Assembly: GCF_018873765.1 (NCBI RefSeq)
Contig: NC_057918.1
Coordinates: forward strand, 11,602,862-11,666,861
From: Telopea speciosissima
Taxonomy: Eukaryota > Streptophyta > Magnoliopsida > Proteales > Proteaceae
Length of the DNA: 64,000 bases
Direction: 5' to 3'
Made by a program: the position numbers and the translations under genes. A model generated the notes under the pieces. That model saw only the letters and a program-made list of their open reading frames with translations. It did no database searches and was not told the origin of the DNA. Position 1 is the first letter of the stretch, and every line of letters starts with the position of its first letter. Shown here piece after piece: positions 33,787-44,891 of the stretch.

Positions 33787-36700
33787 ATGGATTTAGCGAT
33801 ATCGGATGAACTGTTAGGTACTTTTGTGCCAATTATTGTCTACTGGTTGTATTCTGGCACTTATATTCTTATTATGGGTTCCTTTGAAAATTATCGGTTG
33901 CACACGAAGGAAGAAGATGTGAAGAACTTAGTTTCCAAGGGTACTGTAGTTAAAGGTGTTCTTCTTCAGCAGACAGTTCAAGCTGCTGTTGCGATACTCT
34001 TGTTCACTGTACGTAGTTTTGTTTTATTCTTCCTGTTTTCTTTTATTTGCTTATTGTTGAAATTTAGAGTGGATTACCATGACATATAATTGTGATTACG
34101 TTTCGATTGTGGAATCATGCGAAGGAATTCTCCAGTATTTCTACAGAATATGATCTAATAATGCTCACTTAGCGTATATTGGGGATATGATTGTTTGAGG
34201 AAATTAAAGTTGAAAGTACGATTTGGGGGGGGGGGGGGGGAGGGGGAGGGGGGCGCCGTGTGTTAATTATCTTTGACTTTTTTGTTCATCCAATTTTCTG
34301 GTGAGGATATCTGTGCAATTTAGTTGCAATTAGCTTTTCACCTTTTTGTGATTGTGATGTTCCTGCTTGTACTTGGAAGTTTTTTGAGTTTAGGCATAGG
34401 AATGGTTATTTTTCTGGAGGGCTGACAGTCTTGATCAATGAAAATTGTAAATTGAGATCAATTATTTGCATGGAAATTCTCGAACGTTCTTTCTATTTAT
34501 TTTTTCCTTCCCTGGATTGCCTTTTCATATTATCATGTGAAGGGGGTGCTGCTGGATTATATATATCAGACGCAGGGTCCTATTTGGCAATCACTTATGG
34601 TTTTTGTGAAAAAATTTTAGGTTCTCTCTGTGGTTCATCTTTGTAAAGTTAGAAATACCATTTTATTCATGCAGTGATTAATAGGAGGATCATATTGATT
34701 CCATATCGACTATTCAGGATTCTCCTGGAGCTATTGTTTTGATTGACATCTTTAATCCTTTTTTATGGATAAATTGCTTGACATTTTAGCTGCTAAGTCT
34801 CAGTTTTCCAGAACTTATTTTGTATTCGAAGAGGATCTTAGGAACATGTTTGCATAATTTAGGACTCCAAAATTAATATAGTTAGATTGTATTCACGGAT
34901 GTTAATCAAGAAATGTATTCACACTTGTTCTGAAGTGGATCTTAAGCTGTTAACCAAAGCTTCTGTGGTTTGGGAACCAGTCAGTGTTTTCTTTAGAGAG
35001 AGGGAACATGAGTTATGCACCTTGAAAATTTTGGATAAGTTTTCAATTTTGTTGAACTCTTTCTTGAAAAGGAGGGTTTTGTAACTCTGCAACTCCCTAC
35101 TTTTACTTCTTATATATTTTTTTCTTGGTGGAGTCCATTTGGAGCAGCTTTTAGAAGTGAGTGAGTCAAAGAGGATGCATGTTGTATGGGGCAGAATGCT
35201 GGGCTGTGAAGAAGTGCCATACAAATGAACTTGGTGTTCCAGAGATGAGGATGTTGAGATGGATGTGTCATGTGTGGGAAAACTAGGAAGGATAAAGTAA
35301 AGAAGGATCATATTAGAGCTGGGTTGGGAGTAGTTCCAATACACGATAAACTTAGAGTGAGTCGTTTGAGGTGGTTTGGCCATGTGCAACGGAGGCCTTT
35401 CAGGGGCCCTAGTTCGGAGGAGCAACATGATTCTGATTGAGGGAACCAAAAGAACCAGGGGCAGGCCTAAGATAACCTTAGGTGAAGTGGTGAAGAAAGA
35501 CATGCTTAGCTTAGGGATGCACTAGAGTTTGGGTCGATGTTGTATGCCCCCCCCCCCCTTTTTTTTTTACCTCTTTTTTATTCTATCGATACCCATTTAA
35601 TTTGTGCCGATGTTGTATGCCCCCCTTTTACTTATTTATTATTATTATTCTATTGTCTCTTCTATGGTTGTTGTTGTTGTTGCATTAGAGAGGAGGTAGG
35701 ATGTAGATTACATTCTTCTTTTGAAGAGTGATACTAATCAGAGGCCACCCGACACTGGTTTCTTTAGATAAAGTTTCAAACAAGGTCCAACTATTTGTGC
35801 TTCATCTGAAAGACTTGTATCTGATTTACTGTAATTTTGATTTATCTTAACTGAAATTGCTATCAACAAAAAGAAAGAAATGAATAACATAACATTCCAA
35901 TTCTATGTTGTTGTTGGGAAACCTCTCTCTATCACCTTATTGCAAATTAAACCATGGACTCTCACCGAGAGAATCACACAGCACTTTGATGTTCTCACTC
36001 TGGGTAATGTTACCTTGGGAGTTGGCTGTTGTATTCAAGGATGGTTGAGGGGATGTGATTCGAGCATTTGCAGTTCTGTAGGTGTAGGTCACCATTCCCA
36101 TTTAGTCAGGGTCTTGAGCTCCTAGATGCACCATTCCTTGTTTCTTCTCTGATATGTGAGTGGTTTGTGGTTTGGCATGAGTCCAATAATTAGGTCTGTT
36201 TATTTGTAGCGAGAAAGAATAAGAACAAAGGAATCGGAGGGAACTAGAAATGGCTTTCAAGGCCATCTTTTTTAATCAAATTTAAAATTCATGCCATATT
36301 TATTTAACCCCCTTCGGCATGTTTTGTAATTTTTTTCTTCAGTGGAAGGTATGAAGGGACAAGATGGTGAATTAGGAAAAGAGCATAGTGGTCCTGTAAA
36401 GTTCTTGAATCAAGTTTGATTCTATAGATTAATTTCATCCTTGATTAAAGCTCCTTATTTCTATTAATATCGTTTGACATCAATGTCCCTGTCATTTCCC
36501 AAAATTATTGTCTTGCAATATTCTACCTGGTTTTAGTAGTAAATAATAATGCTCAGTGATAGTTTGTGAAATTGGTTCTGGAAATTGATAAAATCTGCTG
36601 CAGGAAGAACTGGAAGGATGGGCGGTTTTTTTTTTTTTTTTTTGGGGGGGGGGGGGGGCAAGTGACTGAAAAAAAAAGATAAAGTGGGTGGTTGTAATAC

Positions 36701-38529
36701 TGACCCACTTATTGTGTAAAAATAGGAACAAGAAGTTCAGTTCAGTTGGACAGTTTAGTTTTAAGTGTAGTTTCTCGTTAACAAAGAGTGCTTGGGTGCT
36801 ATATCTGCCTCATGGAACCTTAGTTGGTGACTTGGTGTTCAAAATTTGCAGACAGACTGTCAATATTTCCCAATTCCCAAACGCTAATAAGAGGTTCTTG
36901 GGACGCTCATTGCTGAACTTAATATAGAGATGAAATTTCAAGTTAGGATACATTCTGGGGATATGGAAGTCTTATGGAAAACAATTTATCTTTGGAAAGA
37001 AGATGATAACGAAGTTGGTGACTCATATTCAGCTCAAAAGCACCAAACCATGTGGCATTAACTTGTTTTTTTTTTTTTTTTATCTAGATTTGGGCAGCTG
37101 ATGATACAAGGGAAAAGATTCATAAACTCTTGGGCCTTATAATTGATTTTTAGCTTCAAAGTCCGACAGTTGGGCAGTTAGCCAATTCACTTGGTCCCAT
37201 ATTCATCCAGTATTATAATTATCAGCTATTTTGATTCGATGTTTGAAGATGTAAGGGGAGGAAATCCATTATATGGTGGAGCATAAGAGACAAACCATGA
37301 AAATTGACATGTAGATTGTACCAGGATGTTTTATCAATCCAGACAGTCAGATTGGTCACATCACTCCTCCACATAACGAAAATAAACTTGTTTAGAGATA
37401 ACTCTGTAGATGCACCCATCTAGAGTAACCTTCTTTGCCTTTTATTATTTTTCTCCTCTTTTTGGTTCAAGTGTTTGGAAAGCATTTTTAAGCTGGAAAC
37501 ATCTGTGAACAAATTTTCCTTACAAGTGAGCAAAAAGTTATGAATGGCCTTTGCCGCTATCTAAAACTCTCAAAATTTTAAATGATGAAAACAAAAGATT
37601 CCTCTCCATTCTCTATATTTCCCGGGTGTTTGTCAGCTATCCATGGCAGAATATAGATAAGATTGTTGTATTCATTTGCTCTGGTCAAGATTTGACCTGG
37701 AATGTCTTGTGAGATTAAGAATGCTAGGGATCACCCTTGTCCATGGTGCCATTCGTCTTGATTTTTTTGGAATTTATATATAATTGACTAGAGGCAAATA
37801 TCTATCAAAAACAATGATATGCTCTTCAATAATTGTCTTAACTTTTGCTATGTTAAATTTTAGCCTACACTGAAGATCAGTAACCCACAGCTTCATTGGT
37901 ACCTCGTTGCTTAATTTATTGTTGTATCATTTGTAATCATGATTTTCATTTGATGAAATTGTGTGTACATGTAGGTAACGGGAAATGATGATACGGCAGC
38001 CCTAGGTGTGCAACTTAACTTTATAGTGCTACTGAGGCAATTCTTGGTTGCAATGCTGGTTTTGGATACGTGGCAATATTTCATGCATAGATACATGCAC
38101 CATAACAAGTTCTTGTATCGGCATATCCATTCTCAACATCATCGTCTAATTGTTCCCTATGCTTTTGGAGCTCTATATAACCATCCTTTGGAGGGTCTTT
38201 TGCTAGACACAATTGGTGGGGTCCTATCTTTCCTCCTCTCTGGTATGTCACCCCGAGTCTCCATCTTCTTTTTCTCCTTCGCTACCATTAAGACCGTGGA
38301 TGATCACTGTGGATTATGGCTTCCGGGGAATCTCTTCCATTTGTTCTTTAGAAATAATACTGCCTATCATGATGTTCATCACCAGCTTTATGGCACCAAA
38401 TACAATTTCTCACAGCCGTTCTTTGTTATGTGGGATAAAATTCTTGGAACATACATGCCTTACACACTTGAGAAGAGAGCTGGAGGGGGTTTTGAAGTGC
38501 GCCCTACAAGAGATTACAAGGTGGAATGA
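33787..38529 (+). CDS. SBH1: Sphingoid base C4-hydroxylase (SBH1/SBH2 type)
   Basis: Two exons, 33787-34008 and 37975-38529 (TGA), phase 0, GT/AG, giving 258 residues (Arabidopsis SBH1 is ~260). The enzyme is an ER-membrane di-iron oxygenase that adds the C4 hydroxyl to dihydrosphingosine or ceramide, making phytosphingosine-type bases. Visible metal-binding His boxes: HRYMH (112-116), HIHSQHH (124-130) and HDVHH (206-210). Hydrophobic spans at about 8-32, 56-74, 88-110 and 147-178 are the membrane segments. NHPLEGLLLDTIGG and TVDDHCGLWLPGN are strongly conserved. The start at MDLAISDELLGTFVP aligns with the family; an upstream in-frame ATG at 33673 would add 38 unlikely residues. The 3966 bp intron holds an RTE LINE tail. 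SBH1 versus SBH2 not resolved. Confidence 0.95.
34211..34250. repeat. Poly-G tract in SBH intron
   Basis: A G-run of about 16, then AGGGGGAGGGGGG. This has G-quadruplex potential on the sense strand. Confidence 0.85.
35164..35690 (+). mobile_element. RTE-type LINE, 3' end only, in SBH intron
   Basis: Forward strand reads the RTE C-terminus: MLGCEEVPYK-like remnant, [41 protein letters not shown], in several frames, ending in a GTTGTTGTTGTTG tail at about 35670-35683. Same family as the LINE at 23563, opposite orientation. The 194-residue reverse-strand ORF at 34919-35503 is a shadow of it. Confidence 0.85.
36629..36658. repeat. Poly-T / poly-G junction in SBH intron
   Basis: About 17 T directly followed by about 15 G. 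Confidence 0.9.
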
Positions 38530-41007
38530 TTATGTAGCAGAATCCACTGTTTGCTACCAATTTGTAGCATTATAATTTCCAAAGAGATGATTTGTTTATA
38601 TTTGGCGCTGTGTTTGTATTTATGTATAGGTGATGGTCTTGTACTCTATTTCTTTGTTCATATAAAAGTTGAAATTTAGTTATTGAAATTTAGAATCCCT
38701 TGTGTCCTTGTACTCTCTTGAACATTTTGTTTTGTTTGCTTATTGAACCTATATTATGAGAACTAAATTGTCAGAATGAGGAACTTCTCTTGTAGTGCCA
38801 CACCAAAAAAAAATACACAATCTTTTAGTAGGAGAGAGCTACCTGTTCCAGCTCTCCTTTCTTTGCTTCAGACTTGGAGGTTTGATACTTTGATGGTCAG
38901 GTAAACAGCAGTCATGAGCAACAGTTGACCTTGCATGACTTTCTTGTCTCTGTGGCTAGATCGAGGGCTGAGCAAACGATGAAGAGCTGTTTGTTAGAGA
39001 TATGATTTTAACACTGTTTATAAGGATCTTAATGACGGTTTTAAGAAGTGGCGAATTGGATCGGTGAGTCGGTGGATTAAGATCGGAATTGGCCCTGACC
39101 AATCCCAATTTTGACTGATTCAAGTCTGAAACCTTGGAAATGTTGAGTATACAAATCTGAGGATAGATGCTAGGATTATTTGTTATCGATTCCAATCGGA
39201 TCCTAGATTCTGCATTGTAAAACCTTGATCTTAATGTTGTTTATGATTGAAAGGGAACCTCATTTTTTTCTCTGGAAGATCCATTGTTTTGACATTGAAG
39301 CGTGCTTAGTTCATTAATTTAGAAAATCCAACCAAGTTACTACTTCTTACAAAGGATTTGGTGCCTAGTGTTTTGTTTTTTTTTTTAACTTGTATTATTT
39401 TACCATATACTCCATCTCCATTGCAATAGTAATTGGCTGATGGTAAGAAAATAATGCAAAAAGAGTATAAAAGTTGAACTTGTCTGTTGACTACTTCCAC
39501 TGTTTGTTTAATATTTCTATAACATGTAAATTGTAGAGGCGCTTCAATACATTGTCTTGCTCTTCTCTATGATCACAACACTTGATGGGTTAGGAGAAAT
39601 TGGTGGGATTAAGTTGTGTACCCTGTGACTCTCCTTAATACCTTAGTTCCCCCTTATGGTGCAAATCGGGGTCTCTGAATTGATCTTTAAGATAAAACAA
39701 CCCTGTGTAGACCCCGTTAGTACACGTTGCACGTGCTTTGTGGGTCCCTGATACCTTAGGTTGTGCTCAATTTCAAAAGTGAGAAGCAAAAACAAAGAGT
39801 TGAATGTTGAGTGTGTTCTTTGCCCTTCATCATATAGAACTGAGGTACCCTTTCAAGGTGCGCCCATATGGACTTCAATGGTAAGGATTTAATCTCTGCC
39901 ATGCCATGCCCTGGCTCAGGTGTGGGAAGTACTCTAGACCCCAGAAATTTGGGAGAGGGGGAGAGCCTTTCCTATACGAGTTTACATCATTATAGAACCA
40001 CCGTTGATAATAAACCTGTCCTCCTACTATCCTCTTACTCTTACTCAAGTAATGTGAGACTAAAATTTTCATAATACAAAACACTATTATAGGAGACAAA
40101 AAAAAAACAAAACAGAAAGTTTTATGGGAGAGGGTTGGACACACCGCTTTCATGAATCTAGTGGCTGTGAGGGTGGGATGGGGAGAGTAGGGGGAATGAT
40201 CCATAAGGGGTGGGAGAGAGAGAGACTCAGGGATATTGGACGTAATTCATTAATCCACTGTTACATTTGTCTTCCACTAAGAATTTTTGCTAATCCACTA
40301 CATCTTGATGTTTGAAATATGACCAACCAGTTTGCACATGAAATGAAAGAGGAGCATCTAGGAAAGGAGAAAGCCTGATATCCACATGCTTAAATGTGTT
40401 GATGATAGCGCCTCGTTAGTAAATGGAATAGCTGGATTGAATTCGCGTGGTCAAGGGACTCCTTGAGTTGTGCCAACGGTAATTTGGACATTTGTATAAT
40501 AGTGAGAGTAATTATGAGATCACCATGGGTGAAAGAAATTTTTTTTAAAATTTTTAAGTTTTGAGAACTGAAGGTTTATTGTTCTTTTCTTAAGAATATT
40601 ATTGAAAATTATCACAAGAAAATTCATAATTTTCTTATTGATATATTTTTTTCAACGATAATAATAGTGTCATTTTATATGTGTACTTGAAAAATATGCA
40701 TAACAATGACACATTTTGATAATGACATAATGATATGTCACGTTCAACTTATTTTTGATAACTCTTTTATGTTTTTATTTTAAAAATCTTTTGAGAATAA
40801 GTAAAGGACAATTAAAAGAAGATGTCAAGTTCTAAATGCACATTTAGAGGTATCATTCAACACTCCCTTCTTTAATTACTCATTAAGTAGGCTGCATGTT
40901 TATCATATTTTTGGACTACATCAGACTCGGGCTGTGTTTTGTATATATTCTAAGTCGATTTCGCATTCTCGGACGATAAAAAAAAATGCAAAATTGACCT
41001 AGAATGC
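38530..41007. other. SBH 3'UTR and intergenic DNA
   Basis: SBH 3'UTR likely ends near 38680. Sequence at 39040-39230 with GGATCGG words resembles the 17.8-18.5 kb repeats loosely. No gene supported; small ORFs at 39868-40315 lack any family signal. Confidence 0.5.
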
Positions 41008-41016
41008 ATTCCAAGA

Positions 41017-41191
41017 GGAAAATTATCCTCTCAGGTTTTTTGCTGGTACAGTTCCCTAGTGCCTCTAATAAGAGGGGGTGGATCCCACCCGGATAGTGTG
41101 TTTGGGCAAGGTGTAAGGTGATCATTTTCACCCCCTATGAAAGGAACCGGACGAATTATACCAGACAGGGAACCTGAGAAGATAAAGATCC
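41017..41191. mobile_element. Mutator-type MITE, copy 2 (175 bp)
   Basis: It is flanked by a perfect 9 bp duplication ATTCCAAGA (41008-41016, 41192-41200). Ends: GGAAAATTATCCTCTCAGG on the left; GGATCTTTATCTTCTCAGG read from the right. The interior (CCTAGTGCCTCTAATAAGAG, then GGGGTGGATCCCACC) is the reverse complement of the copy at 10055-10230, so the two are inserted in opposite orientation. Confidence 0.92.
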
Positions 41192-42140
41192 ATTCCAAGA
41201 ATGCATATCAAACACAATCGGATCAATGTCCATGACAGTGTCTTGCAACTAAACCAAATCCCTAAGATAGAACTTTTTAAAATCATTTGGCCTTGTCCCC
41301 TGGATGCTTCCTCTTAACAAGGACAGGGAGCTCAAAGGAGCCAAGAGATTTCCTGGGTGTCTGTGTCAGACAGACATGCGCTGTGCCTTTTCTTTTGGAT
41401 ATAGTGATGTTAGGCCAAGAAAACGATAGGATTTTCCTCTGCCACACACGTCTTTTCTGTTTATTCTTTTTGGGTCATTTTCTTTCCTTGGGTACATAGT
41501 TTTCTTTCAAGGTTCATCCTCTCCCCACGTAAAGCCATTTTCTTCCTTAGAACACAAGATGGAATGTCGTAGATGGGCAACATTTCGATCCATGTGGTCC
41601 ATGATAGAACCAGACCTGGTTCCACACTTCCACAGGTTCACACTCTGGATATATGTAGAGTTGCTCATAAGTCATTAACTACATATCTATTTCTCAAGTC
41701 CCATCTCCTAGTAGCTAGATTAGATCTGTTTGGTCTCTTTCTTTTAATTTCATTTATGGGTTCACCTACCTTCCCTTTTCAGTAGTAGTACCCTTTGATA
41801 TTGTCAAGCACATGGGAGCATTTATCTCCTGCTTTAGCCACCTAAGATTTCATTTTAAGAGGAACACTTTTAGGTCAAATGATTTAATAGTTTTGGTTTC
41901 CTCTTATTGTTGGCTGTCAATTTTGTTTCGGCCATTCAGAGGGGGTGGGACGGTCATTTTGCCCACCACCATGTGTCTAGATGCATAAATCGCTCTGAGT
42001 ATAGAGAACATTTGTCCTATATGATCAAGCCTCTGAAGGTGACATTCCAACGGTGGGAATTACTCTTGTCATTGACAAATTTTGTGAATTATATTTAACG
42101 GGAAAATAATGTTGTCAGGATGCATAGCATATGTTAGCGC

Positions 42141-42555
42141 TAGGGATGTAAACGGATCGAATTCGATTCGGATACAGATCGGATATGATCGGATTTGGAT
42201 ATTCCCATGCCGAATACGGATGGATACCTCTAAACGGATTCAAATGGATTTGAATACGGATCGAATTCAGATTGTCGACATTCCGTTTACATCTCTGCCT
42301 TGTGTAACCCGGACCTTCCTCCCCCTAATGGATACAATTCACTCTCAATCCATATCTTTTAGATCATGATTCTCTTTTCTTCATATTCTAGAACCTATTG
42401 AATCTTCAAAAACCCTTAAGATCATTATTTACTTAATTTTTTATTATTAAGCATTCGGATTTTTTTTTCGGATATCTCTAAACAAATATTGATGTGTCTA
42501 AACGGATACGGATGCGGATCAGATTTGGATTTTCGGATATCCATTTACATCCCTA
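42141..42555. mobile_element. hAT-type MITE rich in GGATACGGAT words
   Basis: 415 bp, starting TAGGGATGTAAACGGAT and ending ATCCATTTACATCCCTA. It is flanked by GTTAGCGC (42133-42140) and GTTAGTGC (42556-42563), seven of eight matching. The arms are full of CGGAT(A/T)(C/T) repeats. Confidence 0.82.
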
Positions 42556-43030
42556 GTTAGTGCCTCTATCCTCCTAATGAAATGATATATCCACATCCTA
42601 TTGTGAAAGGAGAGAGGCACAGAGAGTATGCTACACACTGGACAGGGAACTCAATCCCTATCAACTTAGCAAGAATCCCAAAGCAAATCAATGAGCTGGA
42701 GTGACAACAATTCTTCGAGTAAAGGGTAGGAGAGGATGGAGGAGAGACTATGTCGGGAAAAAAAATCATATGAAAGGGCAGACTAGTCTAGTGGCAGTAG
42801 AATGTGTCAACAAAAAAAAAAATCATGTGTGCAGGCTAGTGTGGTGGTGTGGAAGACATTTTCCCTTGATTTATGCTTAGAATTAATGAGAAAATGCTTA
42901 TGGTTCACTCCAATCTAACGTGTATCTCCTTTTTGTTGAAGGTTGATGTCTTGTATTCTATAATTTGGATCATACGATAGATTCAGAAATTGTAACTCTT
43001 TGTTTTCCCTTTTAATTGGTAGCAATAAGG

Positions 43031-43191
43031 GATTAAGGATCATGTCCTTGTACAAGTACCGTCCAAGGCCCTCCAGAGTCAGTCACATGGAATCCAATGT
43101 GGGATCCATAGGAGGAGTGGATTCCATATTTCCAAGTGAGTGGCCTTGGAAGGCCGTGGACAATACTTATACAAGGACATGATCCGGTCTT
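43031..43191. mobile_element. Small inverted-repeat MITE
   Basis: Arms GGATCATGTCCTTGTACAAG and (from the right) GGATCATGTCCTTGTATAAG extend to ~40 bp with GTCCA(A/C)GGCC. Possible flanking 9-mers GCAATAAGG and GCAATGGGG match at seven of nine, so the exact borders are unsure. Confidence 0.65.
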
Positions 43192-44891
43192 GCAATGGGG
43201 TCATTAGGGTTACAAGGAATTCATTGTAATCACCAAGAAGGGTGAGAAAGAGAGCTAGTAACTTTTTTCTCCGTTGCCAATGTAATTGCTCTCATCTCTC
43301 CGTGGACGTAGATATATTTTTGAACCACGTATATCGTTAGGTTGTGTGATTTATTTTTTTTCCGTGTATTTTCTGCATCGTGAATAGATTTCTGTTTCTA
43401 CACCAAATAATTTGATTATGTTTTTTATTTTTGTTCAATGATGAGTTCTTATCCTTTAAATATACAGAAAAACATGATTATGCACTTATAATTAGCCTTA
43501 CACTACTTGATTGACTTCTCTCCAATCTAATGTGGTCATTGTCTACCACATTCCCAACCCAGATTACTGTTGCCATGAAAATGATATGCAACCATGGTAT
43601 CCACCTCAGGGTTTTAAGATTGGTAGTTATCCATTGAATTGATCTACCTAAACCCTAACCCATTTGGATGTATGTGTGATTGCCATGAGATGAGCGTGTC
43701 ATTCCAAAAAACATTCCTTGGTCACTCTCATCATCAAAGAGAAACCCTGATCAGAGTGAAAGCTTCCACCTTCATCTTAGAACAAAGGACAAAATTTTGA
43801 ATCATGAGCATAGAAAACATGAAATCCTGTGTTTCCCCTCCTTTGCAGGTGAATCCTAGTAACAAGTATTATTTCTGGATCAGCTGTTCATAAATCCCAA
43901 CTAATACCAACAATAATAATTGTGACTTGAAAGCTTATTAAAGTAGATTTTGGAGAAATTTTTCTTTCACCCATGTTGAAGGAAACATCCAAGATTCTAG
44001 AGTCAAGCTGTGATGTAGTGGGAAAGATCAATTTTTGTGCATCAATTTACTATATTTGGATGGAGAGAAACTTGAAAAAATGGATCATATGGGATTTTAT
44101 TTTCTTTGAAATCTAGAGTAATCTTGATGCTTGTGCTAGAGTTTGCTGGGATGTCCGATACCCCAAGGTATTATAATTTTTTGTGATCTCCCAATTCACT
44201 TGTACTTTTTGTGGTCTTTTTTCTCTTTTCTACACCATTTTATCTGAAGGGTTTTATTGTATTCTTTTAAGTTTCGTTTAAAAAAAAAGGAAGAATAAGT
44301 TATTATTATTCTCCGCCTATTTATTGGAGGTTCGAATTACCCCTTCACTATTCCTCGGCAACTATCCTACCAGTTATGACCATTGATAAATGAATTCCTC
44401 CTTCACCGCGACTTAAGTAAGATTGTCTCCTTAGAATTTTGTAGAAAATATGGTAGGGATTAGGGAAAATATTGTACTTCACTTCTCTTTTCTAGGGTTA
44501 AGTTATCCTTCACCCAAGACCTATGGTGATGTGACATTATAATTGACACTGGGTTCATCATTAACTCTCATCTCCTATTGTTCATGATTCGAAAATAATC
44601 TTATTCAGTACAACCAGACCATCAAATGGAGTAGACGAAGAGATATTCTCTTTACCATGGATGTTGAGAAATTGGGTCCTTTCTTCATTTGTTTTTATGT
44701 TCATTAGTGCACTGTTAAAACCTTGAATGATCAAGAATTCCAGATCCATTGATGAACAAGCAGGTCAGATACTCTGTGTTTTGTATCAAATTCAAAACAT
44801 ACAAAGCTGAAGAAAGCATGAAATTAAATTATTACAATGACTAAAGACAAATTTCGTCGCAGGCCTGACCCTGAGCCATTGCAGCATGTGC
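43192..44891. other. Intergenic DNA downstream of both SBH and PKS genes
   Basis: No ORF above 60 codons with family signal; AT-rich. The PKS-like 3'UTR (reverse strand) lies at its right end. Confidence 0.5.

Noticed and set aside
34919-35503. 194-codon reverse-strand ORF
   Set aside because: Antisense of the RTE LINE tail plus flanking intron; no domain, and the forward strand explains it.
39868-40315. Opposed ORFs of 60-109 codons
   Set aside because: No domain, no splice structure, composition like surrounding intergenic DNA.
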